Shown in pieces: positions 1 to 6,777 of a stretch of 22,202 bases of DNA (position 1 is the stretch's first letter; each line of letters opens with the position of its first letter). Origin of the DNA: a virus. The position numbers were made by a program, and so were the translations under genes. The DNA lies in the IMG/VR virus record IMGVR_UViG_3300030109_003415, positions 18,188 through 40,389 of that record. One strand, 5' to 3'. Below the pieces are notes generated by a model that made no database searches, was not told the DNA's origin, and worked only from the letters and a program-made list of their open reading frames with translations.

Positions 1-419
1 TATTTGTATCCTCGTTCCTTGAACTTACATGCTTGTTCAAAACGATATCCTTTTAAGTAAGGATGCTCTTCTACGAATCTATCTAGCCACTCATCATGAT
101 TCCCTGCACACATATGTCTTTCCTTGCATTTAACTTTATCCAATGATTCATCAATTTCATCTAACAACTCATTAACAGCCTTAATGTCTTTATCTACTTT
201 AGGCATAATGTACTCTAATGGTGGTTTTTTCTTACGTTTCCATTGCCAGTGAGATACACTACCAAATTCACCTAAATCTCCCAAATCTACGTATATTTCG
301 GGCTTTACGAGCTCTATAGCTTGTTTTACTACGCTTATAGCTGGTTTATCATGTATAGGCGCATGTTTATCTGGAGTTACTATTGCTCGCTTTAGCACTC
401 CGTCTTTAGTTTTTTTCAT
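1..419 (-). CDS. Calcineurin-like metallophosphoesterase (partial, C-terminus off the left edge)
   Basis: The reading frame starts at the ATG at 419-417 and runs off the window after 139 codons. The translation contains the metal-ligand blocks of the calcineurin-like phosphoesterase family in order: PDKHAP (Asp17, His19), YVDLGD (Asp45 and Asp48) and GNHDEW (Asn107, His108). Family members hydrolyse phosphomono- or phosphodiesters with two metal ions; the substrate cannot be told from this part. An AGGAG ribosome site lies about 11 bases upstream of the start. It is the last visible gene of the minus-strand late operon, 13 bases after a zinc-ribbon gene. Phages often carry such enzymes, and a role in nucleic-acid or nucleotide processing is only inferred. 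The missing C-terminal part should hold the remaining histidine ligands. Confidence 0.88.
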   Translation of the reverse strand, partial: MKKTKDGVLKRAIVTPDKHAPIHDKPAISVVKQAIELVKPEIYVDLGDLGEFGSVSHWQWKRKKKPPLEYIMPKVDKDIKAVNELLDEIDESLDKVKCKERHMCAGNHDEWLDRFVEEHPYLKGYRFEQACKFKERGYK

Positions 420-432
420 TATCAAAAAACTC

Positions 433-768
433 CTAATTAAATTCAGAACGAGGGACGTATCCCCAATCTTCGGGATTCGTCCAATATCCTTTCGCTAACT
501 GAAGGTATTTTTCAGTTTTTTCTTCTGTAAATCTAAGCATAACTTCGTCACATTCATCACACTCCCATAACAAAACTCCATCATATCCTCCCATAACTTC
601 GAGTCCTGTTAATAAATCAGATTCACAGCAAGAGCAGGTTTCGGGCATATCTTTATAAATTTTACTATCTTTTATATCAAATTTTTTAAGTATATCACCC
701 TTTACTTCAACAATATCTTCAAGCATTACCAACCTGCATTGCTTCAATACACTACTTAATCTAGGCAT
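433..768 (-). CDS. Small zinc-ribbon protein, 111 aa
   Basis: No function is recognised. The protein has two CxxC pairs, Cys45/Cys48 (CSCC) and Cys70/Cys73 (CDEC), about 22 residues apart, which is the layout of a zinc ribbon. The start ATG overlaps the end of the preceding 54-residue gene by 8 bases, so translation is probably coupled. The N-terminal 40 residues are charged and probably helical. Similar small cysteine-pair proteins occur in the accessory part of many marine phage genomes, but without a settled role. It could bind nucleic acid or act as a structural zinc fold. Confidence 0.75.
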   Translation of the reverse strand: MPRLSSVLKQCRLVMLEDIVEVKGDILKKFDIKDSKIYKDMPETCSCCESDLLTGLEVMGGYDGVLLWECDECDEVMLRFTEEKTEKYLQLAKGYWTNPEDWGYVPRSEFN

Positions 769-925
769 TAGATTCTTCTAAAGCCTTAGATACTTCTGAC
801 CAGATTTTATCATCTAAATCATTTTCACTTCTCTTTACTAACCAATCTCCTAACTTTAAAAGGATTGCAATTAATACCTTTTGACTAAATATTCTAGTAG
901 CTACTGCTCCTAATAATTTACCCAT
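761..925 (-). CDS. Small hypothetical protein, 54 aa, membrane-prone N-terminus
   Basis: The frame starts at the ATG at 925-923 behind a very strong AAGGAGGAAG ribosome site and ends in TAG at 763-761. The N-terminal half (residues 1-30, including IFSQKVLIAILLKLGDWLV) is hydrophobic and amphipathic. The C-terminal half is acidic. It lies between two real genes, overlapping the 68-residue gene upstream by 8 bases and the zinc-ribbon gene downstream by 8 bases, as expected for a coupled operon gene. Size and position among other small membrane-type proteins make a membrane-associated lysis or virion accessory role possible, but this is inference from context. Confidence 0.75.
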   Translation of the reverse strand: MGKLLGAVATRIFSQKVLIAILLKLGDWLVKRSENDLDDKIWSEVSKALEESNA

Positions 926-1124
926 TCTTCCTCCTTGTTACTTTTTCTTTTTTCTTAGCTTTGCAACCACATTGTAAACAAACCCAATCTGATGGTTCAT
1001 GAGCTATTTTTTCCAATTTTTTAATTCTTTTATCATGAGTTTTTGCAATTCTCTTATCATCTGCTTTTTCAATTGCATCCATAACTTTATTTATAACAAG
1101 TTTAACTACAAGTGCTTGAATCAT
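918..1124 (-). CDS. Small basic helical protein with a CxxC pair, 68 aa
   Basis: No family is recognised. The N-terminal 20 residues (MIQALVVKLVINKVMDAIEK) look like an amphipathic helix. A Lys/Arg-rich helical segment follows, then a tail with WVCLQCGCKAKKK, whose CxxC could bind metal in an oligomer. The start ATG shares its A with the TAA stop of the preceding gene (TAATG), and the end overlaps the next gene by 8 bases, so it sits in a tightly coupled series. The C-terminus is strongly basic (KVTRRKNG). Confidence 0.72.
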   Translation of the reverse strand: MIQALVVKLVINKVMDAIEKADDKRIAKTHDKRIKKLEKIAHEPSDWVCLQCGCKAKKKEKVTRRKNG

Positions 1125-1471
1125 TATTCTGAACCCTCTGTTAAAGTTCTTTCTTTTTCAGCTTCTAATAATTCATTAGCTTTTTGCTTGTTTCTTTCAT
1201 GAAATTCCCAAGGGGGTTTTCCATGTTTATTTAAATATTCTTCTTGATACTTAGAAGCATAGTCACCTATATATCTTAAAGCGTTTTTAGGCAATTCAGT
1301 TCCATGTATATCTGCATCAATCCAATTATCGTCTTGAGGGTTATACCACTTAAAAATAGGATTCTTATTTTTATCTCTTCCCCATAACTCATAGTAATAA
1401 GAAGGTTGTGAAAATAGGCTTGTAAAGCCAAATAAGCCCTTTTCTGGAGGGTTTTCTAAATACCTGCTCAT
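1124..1471 (-). CDS. Hypothetical protein, 115 aa
   Basis: The start is placed at the ATG at 1471-1469, which overlaps the stop of the preceding gene (ATGA) and has AGGA about 8 bases upstream. A longer frame begins at an in-frame TTG at 1489 but lacks a better ribosome site. The protein is rich in Tyr, Trp, Asn and Pro (for example YYYELWGRDKNKNPIFKWYN) and ends in a charged helix. It has no signal peptide or membrane segment. No homologous family is recognised. It lies in the run of small genes after the fibre gene and may be a minor virion or lysis-associated protein, but nothing in the sequence decides this. Confidence 0.7.
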   Translation of the reverse strand: MSRYLENPPEKGLFGFTSLFSQPSYYYELWGRDKNKNPIFKWYNPQDDNWIDADIHGTELPKNALRYIGDYASKYQEEYLNKHGKPPWEFHERNKQKANELLEAEKERTLTEGSE

Positions 1472-1701
1472 TTGTCTATTCCTAACCAAGTAAGAACAAT
1501 TCCTATAACAAAAGTCAAAGTCCCTCCTATTGTTTTGACTGCTGTAATGTTATTTTCAGCTTTCCTTAACCTACCATTTATCTTTTCTAAATGAGCATGG
1601 TTTTCTTCAACTTTTTCTCTAATATGAGAAAGCTCTCCAGTAATTCTAGTTAAATGAACAGTAACTTCATTTCTATATTCTTCAGTACTTTTTTTTGGCA
1701 T
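1468..1701 (-). CDS. Coiled-coil protein with C-terminal membrane segment, XhlA-like, 77 aa
   Basis: Residues 10-50 form a heptad-like charged helix (EKVEENHAHLEKINGRLRKA). One hydrophobic membrane segment follows at about residues 57-75 (TIGGTLTFVIGIVLTWLGI), and a short polar tail ends the protein. Coiled coil followed by a single C-terminal membrane segment is the arrangement of the phage hemolysin XhlA family, whose members act with holins in host lysis. The gene starts inside the end of the 37-residue basic gene and its stop overlaps the next ATG. The lysis role is inferred from layout only; a membrane anchor for another protein is also possible. Confidence 0.72.
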   Translation of the reverse strand: MPKKSTEEYRNEVTVHLTRITGELSHIREKVEENHAHLEKINGRLRKAENNITAVKTIGGTLTFVIGIVLTWLGIDK

Positions 1702-1795
1702 TTTTCTTTTTAGTTGTTTTTTTCTTTACTACCTTTTTGCCTTTTTTCTTAGGTCTTCCTACTTTACTTCCATATGTTCCTTTACCGTATGGCAT
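1682..1795 (-). CDS. Tiny Lys-rich protein (MPYGKGTYG type), 37 aa
   Basis: The frame starts at the ATG at 1795-1793 behind a good AGGAG site and stops at TGA 1684-1682. It begins MPYGKGTYGSKVGRPKKK and then becomes almost entirely lysine and threonine. This start is a recurring signature of tiny basic proteins in marine phage genomes (recalled, not searched). The GRPKKK block resembles a minor-groove DNA-binding motif, so DNA or virion packing contact is a reasonable guess. Its 3' end overlaps the start of the XhlA-like gene by 20 bases in another frame. Confidence 0.72.
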   Translation of the reverse strand: MPYGKGTYGSKVGRPKKKGKKVVKKKTTKKKNAKKKY

Positions 1796-1803
1796 ATATT
1801 CTC

Positions 1804-2112
1804 CTAGTATTTCTTATTTGTATTTCTTTCTTGCATTCTTAAAAATTTGTCTTTTAAACCATTACCGCTTAATTTTGCTATAACTTCTACTAAAGTCTTA
1901 TAGCTATTTTCAATTCCTTTTTGTTCTAGTTGCATTTTCTTTTGCTGGTCAATTAGTTTAACTAGTATTCCTTCTATTCTACCAAATGATTCTCTTAACT
2001 CTCTCGTCAATTCATCCTGTATAAACTTTGTAGATTTCCATATATAAAAAGCCATTGCTATACTCCCTACAACTGGCAAACCGTATCTATCTAGTATAGA
2101 AAACCAGTCCAT
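1804..2112 (-). CDS. Single-pass membrane protein with long coiled coil, 102 aa (holin-like or spanin-like candidate)
   Basis: A hydrophobic segment at residues 10-26 (YGLPVVGSIAMAFYIW) is followed by a long charged helix from about residue 30 to 80, with heptad-like spacing, and a basic C-terminal tail. The start overlaps the stop of the preceding gene as TAATG. The N-terminal anchor and coiled-coil tail mirror the C-terminal-anchor protein encoded two genes later. The pair could be two membrane parts of the lysis system. No endolysin is adjacent, and no catalytic motif is present, so the lysis call is tentative. Confidence 0.72.
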   Translation of the reverse strand: MDWFSILDRYGLPVVGSIAMAFYIWKSTKFIQDELTRELRESFGRIEGILVKLIDQQKKMQLEQKGIENSYKTLVEVIAKLSGNGLKDKFLRMQERNTNKKY

Positions 2113-2246
2113 TATTTTTTATCTGAAGGCTTTTCTTCTTCTAGCATTTCCTTTAAAACATCTAAAGCACCTTGACATTTTACATAAAGCTCTTTTGCCG
2201 CTTCTTGCTGTTTAATCAAACTCTGTATTCTTTCCTCTATAGACAT
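2112..2246 (-). CDS. Tiny helical protein, 44 aa
   Basis: The frame starts at the ATG at 2246-2244, overlapping the TAA of the fibre gene (TAATG), and ends overlapping the next ATG in the same way. The translation is one charged helix (MSIEERIQSLIKQQEAAKEL and onward) with a single cysteine and a Lys/Glu-rich tail. Such short coiled-coil proteins are common after phage fibre genes. No function is recognised. Coupling on both sides is the main evidence that it is translated. Confidence 0.68.
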   Translation of the reverse strand: MSIEERIQSLIKQQEAAKELYVKCQGALDVLKEMLEEEKPSDKK

Positions 2247-3205
2247 TACTGTAAAATTCCTATTGATATTAAATCATCTACTAATTGCGCTAATCTATCT
2301 CCTATATCAGCTAAACTCCCATTAGCATCTAAAGCTCTTGAAGTACCTGTTTTATTGCTTACAGTCCAATCAGGAGCTGCTGCTGGAGTTTGTCCATTAA
2401 ATCCTACTCCATTTGTGTCAAATGAAATTCTTTTATTAGAGCCCATTGTAGAGCCTGTGCCCATATGAAACTTATCATCTGTTGCATCATTTCCAGCATA
2501 ATTAGTAGCTGCACTTCCATGAAATATAAGTGTTTGGTCTTTATCTCCACCTTCTCCTATATTAACCTGGTCATGAGACGAAGCATTAGTACCACTTCCT
2601 TTTAAGCATATTTTTCCATTTCCTATATGCTTAATATATGTGCTAACAAGAGTATTATTATCGGCATTAACTACATCTGGCCTAAAAGCAACAATATCTT
2701 CAGTGGTTAGATTTTTTCCTTGAAACAAAATTCTTCCATATGTTTTCCACATATCAAGATAGATTCTATTACTACTGTAATCAACTTCTCCTCCACCGCC
2801 TCCAGCAGTCCCTTTAATATTTATTTGACCACCTTCTAAATCTTGAGTAGATGTTAACCATATAGATGGAGCAGAGCCATGAACAGTTAACATTCCTGTA
2901 CCTTCTCTGCTTGCTGTTCCTACACACATAAATCCAGTAGTTGATAAATTTTCATCTCCAAAAGATATGTCTCCACCTGCTGCAGTAATAGTTAAATCAC
3001 CACTAGCAGCATTTATAGTATTAAGATTCAAACTTCCATTAACAGTCAAAGTACCTGAAGATAAGGCTAATAAATCTAAATCATTTGTATGACCTATATT
3101 AGTTCCATTAACAACTATGTCATCTACAGTTAACTTACTTAATGTTAAAGGGCCTCCATCTGAGGTTGTAGTTACTCCTTCTCTTGTCCATGATGTTATA
3201 GGCAT
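2246..3205 (-). CDS. Tail fibre or spike-like structural protein, 319 aa
   Basis: The sequence is rich in Gly, Ser, Thr, Asn and Asp, with short repeated beta-strand units (LTVNGSLNLNTINAASGDLT). This fits a beta-helix or trimeric beta-fibre shaft. The last 30 residues form a predicted amphipathic helix (LADIGDRLAQLVDDLISIG) of the trimerising type often found at the C-terminus of phage fibres. There is no enzyme motif. It follows the adaptor genes in transcription order and overlaps the next tiny gene. It is the best candidate in the window for a receptor-contacting protein, though a capsid fibre cannot be excluded. Confidence 0.7.
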   Translation of the reverse strand: MPITSWTREGVTTTSDGGPLTLSKLTVDDIVVNGTNIGHTNDLDLLALSSGTLTVNGSLNLNTINAASGDLTITAAGGDISFGDENLSTTGFMCVGTASREGTGMLTVHGSAPSIWLTSTQDLEGGQINIKGTAGGGGGEVDYSSNRIYLDMWKTYGRILFQGKNLTTEDIVAFRPDVVNADNNTLVSTYIKHIGNGKICLKGSGTNASSHDQVNIGEGGDKDQTLIFHGSAATNYAGNDATDDKFHMGTGSTMGSNKRISFDTNGVGFNGQTPAAAPDWTVSNKTGTSRALDANGSLADIGDRLAQLVDDLISIGILQ

Positions 3206-3206
3206 A

Positions 3207-3593
3207 TTAAAAATCCTGTTGTTTTATTGTTCCAGTTGCTTGATAATTACTTTTTGAATATTTTTTAGCCTCTTTAACCCCTACAGCATATTCTTGGTCG
3301 AAATATTGAGCTAATTGAATTTCCATGTTTCTAGGGTCTTTATAACCTCCAGCTATAACTTTATTTATGATTACTTCGTGAAATTGAGCAGGAATTTGAT
3401 TCCATGTAGATGTCACAGAGTTAATAGCTAAATCAGCATCTCTAGATATAGCATATATTCTTAAGTCTTTAGCTTCTGATATAGAAGACCAGTCTGTAGT
3501 ATATCCATCTTTTGTTACTGTGTTTGTACCTTTTTCTACAATACCTATTTTTATAAGTTTATCTACAAACCAAGCTCTTGTCTTTTTAGCCAT
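3207..3593 (-). CDS. Hypothetical structural protein, 128 aa
   Basis: No family is recognised. The protein starts with a basic helix (MAKKTRAWFVDKLIKIGIVE) and continues as a mixed alpha/beta sequence without membrane segments or cysteines. Its start overlaps the stop of the 91-residue gene, and it ends one base before the fibre ATG. The position between two adaptor-like proteins and the fibre suggests a head-tail or tail-completion protein. This is inference from gene order. Confidence 0.72.
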   Translation of the reverse strand: MAKKTRAWFVDKLIKIGIVEKGTNTVTKDGYTTDWSSISEAKDLRIYAISRDADLAINSVTSTWNQIPAQFHEVIINKVIAGGYKDPRNMEIQLAQYFDQEYAVGVKEAKKYSKSNYQATGTIKQQDF

Positions 3594-3868
3594 TATCCAT
3601 CCTCCGATGTATCATCATCTATTTTGGGTTTTCCTAGCAACATAGGAATTTGAACGTCATTTAGCCAAACAGATAATATTTTAATTATATTACTGCTAAT
3701 AGTATAGTATCTTTGATTAGCTACAGTTGTAGTTGTATAAGAATCTTTTACTATTTCAGTCCTAGCACAAAAGTCATCCTTAGCTCTATTAAGCCTATTA
3801 ATAATCTCTTTTTCACCTAAATGAGGATGATGTTGCTGTATTAATTCTATCATTTCTTTAGTAGTCAT
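3593..3868 (-). CDS. Head-tail adaptor-like protein, 91 aa
   Basis: The protein opens with a helix (MTTKEMIELIQQHHPHLGEK), then an NRAKDDFCART segment, then beta strands with YYTISSNIIKILSVWLNDVQIP. The order of a short helical N-terminus, a Thr-rich strand, a Tyr-Thr-Ile/Leu turn and an I..I..V strand is typical of small phage head-tail connector or adaptor proteins. It ends in an acidic tail (DDDTSEDG). It is coupled on both sides: 3593 and 3868 are shared stop-start bases. The adaptor call rests on pattern and position. Confidence 0.6.
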   Translation of the reverse strand: MTTKEMIELIQQHHPHLGEKEIINRLNRAKDDFCARTEIVKDSYTTTTVANQRYYTISSNIIKILSVWLNDVQIPMLLGKPKIDDDTSEDG

Positions 3869-4536
3869 TATTCTCCTCTAGGTGTAGCATCTTGTTCCAT
3901 AAACCTAGACATTTCCATGCCATATTGCTGTGTTAAAGTTTGTATTTGAGCTGTTAACATTGTTTGCATTTCATTATCTTCTTCATCTTGAACAAAATCG
4001 CTTATATAAGTTTGCAATATATTTACACAACTTTTTAATACTATTGCTTGTAGAACAGAATCAGGAAGACCAGAAACGGTACTTCCATCTCCAGTAGCTC
4101 CAGTTTTATAGTTAAAATGCCAAATGGTAACTATTTGGTCACCAGTAGGTACTGGAAATATCTTCAATTTAGGGTCATTAGCAGTAGTTACATCATATGT
4201 ATATACAGGCGATTCTACTGTAGCAGTATAAATACTTGTTGAATCTTGAGCTCTTAAAAATTCATAAAAAGGGACAGGAGTACATTCTCTAACTTCTGTT
4301 CCTGAATTTGAAATTTCTCTTGTAACAAGTAAAACTTTCTTTTCTTCAGTAGCATCCATACCAGCACTGCTATTAACTGTAGAGCTATTAGCTACATACT
4401 TAAGTAGTAATTCTGGAGGTAATGAATCAGCAATTTCGTTAACAGCAGCATTTGTCAAATCTTGCAAACTATTAGCAGGAATTGTATTATAATCCGTACC
4501 TATAAGCTCTTCTATCCTTTGATTAATAGTCGCCAC
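3868..4536 (-). CDS. Head-tail connector or adaptor-like structural protein, 222 aa
   Basis: The start is a GTG at 4536, three bases after the stop of the small basic gene, with AGGAG about 13 bases upstream. The N-terminal helix (INQRIEELIGTDYNTIPANS) is followed by a strand-rich middle. A C-terminal pair of helices (LPDSVLQAIVLKSCVNILQT, then a Gln/Met-rich helix) ends the protein. This resembles ring-forming adaptor proteins of short-tailed phages. It precedes a second, smaller adaptor-like gene. No enzymatic motif is seen. Confidence 0.65.
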   Translation of the reverse strand: MATINQRIEELIGTDYNTIPANSLQDLTNAAVNEIADSLPPELLLKYVANSSTVNSSAGMDATEEKKVLLVTREISNSGTEVRECTPVPFYEFLRAQDSTSIYTATVESPVYTYDVTTANDPKLKIFPVPTGDQIVTIWHFNYKTGATGDGSTVSGLPDSVLQAIVLKSCVNILQTYISDFVQDEEDNEMQTMLTAQIQTLTQQYGMEMSRFMEQDATPRGE

Positions 4537-4539
4537 TTA

Positions 4540-4704
4540 CTATCTACGGCTCCTTGCTCTACCTCTTGTTTTTGCACTTCCTGCTTTTCCTCTATGTCTA
4601 CTGCCACCACCTTTAGCACCAGCTTTTGACATTCTTTTTTTAGTTGCTGCTACTGATGAGCCTCCAACTAAATTTATATGTTTTCTTTTTTTTGTTACAG
4701 ACAT
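4540..4704 (-). CDS. Small Arg/Lys/Gly-rich protein, 54 aa
   Basis: The frame starts at the ATG at 4704-4702 behind a strong AAGGAGGAC site and ends at TAG 4542-4540. It is highly basic, with Gly-Gly-Gly and RGRARSRR stretches near the C-terminus. A disordered, nucleic-acid-binding or virion-packing protein is likely from composition. It is placed between two structural genes and is the second tiny basic protein in this late operon, the other being at 1682-1795. No family is recognised. Confidence 0.7.
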   Translation of the reverse strand: MSVTKKRKHINLVGGSSVAATKKRMSKAGAKGGGSRHRGKAGSAKTRGRARSRR

Positions 4705-4720
4705 TATGTCCTCCTTGTTA

Positions 4721-5698
4721 TTATCCTAAAATTATTGTTATTGGGAACCATTGGTTATGTGCAAAAATGACTGCACTCCCTGCCCCATGCATAAATTCAC
4801 TTCTTATCCTTGCATGCCCAGCTATTCCAGATGCTGTAACTGCATTTACATTTGTAATTCCAACTGTTGAAGTTACATCGCTATAAGGAAATTGTACTAT
4901 AGTACCACTTAATGGCGTTGCATTATGGTCTATATCCTGAGCAGAAATCCTACCTATTTGCCATGTTTCACCAGCTGGTGGAATAAACCCTGGTATGGTT
5001 TGCGCAGTTGTAGATTCAGCACCTTGTGGATTAATATTCCATTCTAAAGCTACAGTAATAGCTTTATTTCCTGACATATCTTCTTCAGACAATGAAGGTA
5101 CAATTCCATTTCCAGAATCCCAATGACATTTATGACCTGCAAGTATAGTTAAATTTCTATTTTTTAAATTAGTAGGTATTATTTTAGTTCTATAAGTTAC
5201 TCCCTCAGTTTCTGGATTTCTAAAATAAGTTGTATAACCTCCATGATATAATCTTCTTTTTTTCATTGTTTCTAAATCAGGTGTATTTATCTTATAAACA
5301 TCACTTGCGTCAAATGTATTTCCATGAGTAGGGTTAGTATCAATAACTAATCCTATATCTACAGTTATCCTTCCTCCATAAGTACCCCAATATCTTCCAT
5401 TTCCACTAGTATCACTTGCATATATAGTATCTATTAACGTACCTGCTTTAGTATATTTTTTAATGTACATATCAGTCGATGCATCAAAACATAATTCATA
5501 ATAATAATTGCAATTATATTCATCTATTAATTCTGCGTGTACTTCAATATCAGAAGTTCCAGTTGTTTGAGACACATACATATCTCCATCAGTTGCATTC
5601 TTGTCTCCAGTAGTGCCCAAATAAAAAGGTTTATGATTATATGGTAACCATACATTCCCTCTTCCATAGGCATTTGATGCTACCGTAACATTAGCCAT
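4721..5698 (-). CDS. Virion structural protein, 325 aa
   Basis: A longer frame reaches back to 5758, but the likely start is the ATG at 5698-5696 (MANVTVASNAYGRGN), which overlaps the stop of the preceding gene by 8 bases (ATGGCTAA). The protein is beta-rich with many aromatic and Gly/Asn residues (for example YYYELCFDA, RNPETEGVTYRT) and lacks membrane or catalytic motifs. It sits after the capsid-decoration-type genes and before the adaptors. A capsid fibre, head protein or tail-associated protein are all possible. Confidence 0.72.
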   Translation of the reverse strand: MANVTVASNAYGRGNVWLPYNHKPFYLGTTGDKNATDGDMYVSQTTGTSDIEVHAELIDEYNCNYYYELCFDASTDMYIKKYTKAGTLIDTIYASDTSGNGRYWGTYGGRITVDIGLVIDTNPTHGNTFDASDVYKINTPDLETMKKRRLYHGGYTTYFRNPETEGVTYRTKIIPTNLKNRNLTILAGHKCHWDSGNGIVPSLSEEDMSGNKAITVALEWNINPQGAESTTAQTIPGFIPPAGETWQIGRISAQDIDHNATPLSGTIVQFPYSDVTSTVGITNVNAVTASGIAGHARIRSEFMHGAGSAVIFAHNQWFPITIILG

Positions 5699-6158
5699 TA
5701 TGCAATACCACTGTAAGTTTGACGTTAGCTGCTGCTGTTGTGCAATTTGCATCACCACTTGGGGTTAAAGATAACCTCATATAAGGCATTCTTCCATTAG
5801 AAGCATAATCATATACAGCCATTCCAACAGTTTCTGCCTCTGCTCCACCACCTGCATCCCATGTTACTAAATCTGCCATTTTGGTATAATTAGTACCATC
5901 TATAGACCCTTCCATATCTACATCTACATTTCCAGAATCTGCTGTTATATCATTTAAAGTACCATTTAATGTAATTGTCAAATCCCCTGTAATAGGAAAG
6001 TCGAAATGACTAGTTGTAATTGCACCTGTTCCATCTAACCACATTAAACACTCATGTCTAACTTGTCCATTATCACCAGGCACAACCTTTATATTTTGAC
6101 TCAACCCAGGAGGAGTGCCTGTATTTGCTCCTATTGTTGTCCATTTACTTACTGCCAT
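5691..6158 (-). CDS. Virion structural protein, 155 aa, beta-rich
   Basis: A strong TTGGAGGAAAG ribosome site precedes the ATG. The protein is Gly/Thr/Asp-rich with repeated short strands (HFDFPITGDLTITLNGTLND, VDVDMEGSIDGTNYTKMADL). The wording of the latter resembles phage head-surface or fibre proteins with Ig-like or jelly-roll folds. It is transcribed after the 179-residue decoration-type protein, with a stable hairpin in the intervening gap, and overlaps the next gene by 8 bases. A capsid decoration or fibre role is inferred. Confidence 0.72.
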   Translation of the reverse strand: MAVSKWTTIGANTGTPPGLSQNIKVVPGDNGQVRHECLMWLDGTGAITTSHFDFPITGDLTITLNGTLNDITADSGNVDVDMEGSIDGTNYTKMADLVTWDAGGGAEAETVGMAVYDYASNGRMPYMRLSLTPSGDANCTTAAANVKLTVVLHNG

Positions 6159-6175
6159 CTTTCCTCCAATGTTGT

Positions 6176-6201
6176 GTAGAAGGGGCCGAAGCCCCCTCTA
6201 C
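6176..6201 (-). promoter_or_regulatory. Stable hairpin with a C(UUCG)G loop between two structural genes
   Basis: On the minus strand the sequence folds as GTAGA/TCTAC plus GGGGC/GCCCC with one mismatch and a CUUCGG loop, the especially stable tetraloop type. It lies in the 64-base gap between the 179-residue gene (stop 6223) and the ATG at 6158. No U-tract follows it, so it is not a standard terminator. An RNA-processing or message-stabilising element, or a weak attenuator tuning the ratio of the flanking virion proteins, is possible. Confidence 0.6.
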
Positions 6202-6222
6202 GATTAATAAACTAACCACTTA

Positions 6223-6762
6223 CTACGATGGGTCAACTCCTATACCACCAACTGATAAATCAGTATTACTACTACCTTCTGTCATTTGGATTATTTTCCA
6301 AGTACAGTCCTCAGCAGCTAGGGTACTTCCAGCATTAGCATTAAATGCATAATAAGGGAATTGTCCTAAGTTGATTCTTCCTCGAACTCCAGCAACAGTA
6401 CTAGTTACAACTGCCCCTGTATAATTAGGGTCAACTATAATACTTACTTGCGAAGCTTTGATATCATCCATAACTGCAGTACCTATTAAAGTACCGTCAG
6501 TGGCTGCTACCGTTCCTGCATCACCAGTTATTGCAAAGTCATCCGAATAACCACCATAAATATCAACAACAGTAGTAGAACTACCATCAATAGCCGCACT
6601 TTCACTATTAGCAACTAATACCCATGGTTTCGAAGGGTCTAAAGATGATGGTGTTTTTAAAGTATAGCCATCATTCTCTGCTGTTGTAGCTGTTACTACA
6701 CAACTATGTATAGTAGCTCCATTAACAGAGGTTGTTGACCATGCGCCTTGTGTTAAAGCCAT
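6223..6762 (-). CDS. Probable capsid decoration or minor head protein, 179 aa
   Basis: The gene follows the major capsid gene by 15 bases and has a strong GGGGAGGATAG ribosome site. The product is acidic, Ala/Ser/Thr/Gly-rich and predicted to be beta-sheet rich, with no charged helices and no enzyme motif. Size, composition and place directly after the capsid protein fit a decoration or capsid-stabilising protein. Only two cysteines are present. No specific family is recognised. Its codons look better biased than those of the tiny genes, consistent with high expression. Confidence 0.7.
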   Translation of the reverse strand: MALTQGAWSTTSVNGATIHSCVVTATTAENDGYTLKTPSSLDPSKPWVLVANSESAAIDGSSTTVVDIYGGYSDDFAITGDAGTVAATDGTLIGTAVMDDIKASQVSIIVDPNYTGAVVTSTVAGVRGRINLGQFPYYAFNANAGSTLAAEDCTWKIIQMTEGSSNTDLSVGGIGVDPS

Positions 6763-6777
6763 TTATCTATCCTCCCC

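Noticed and set aside
5699-5758. Longer N-terminus for the 325-residue structural protein
   Set aside because: It would overlap the preceding gene by 68 bases and lacks a good start signal. The ATG at 5698 makes the usual short overlap.
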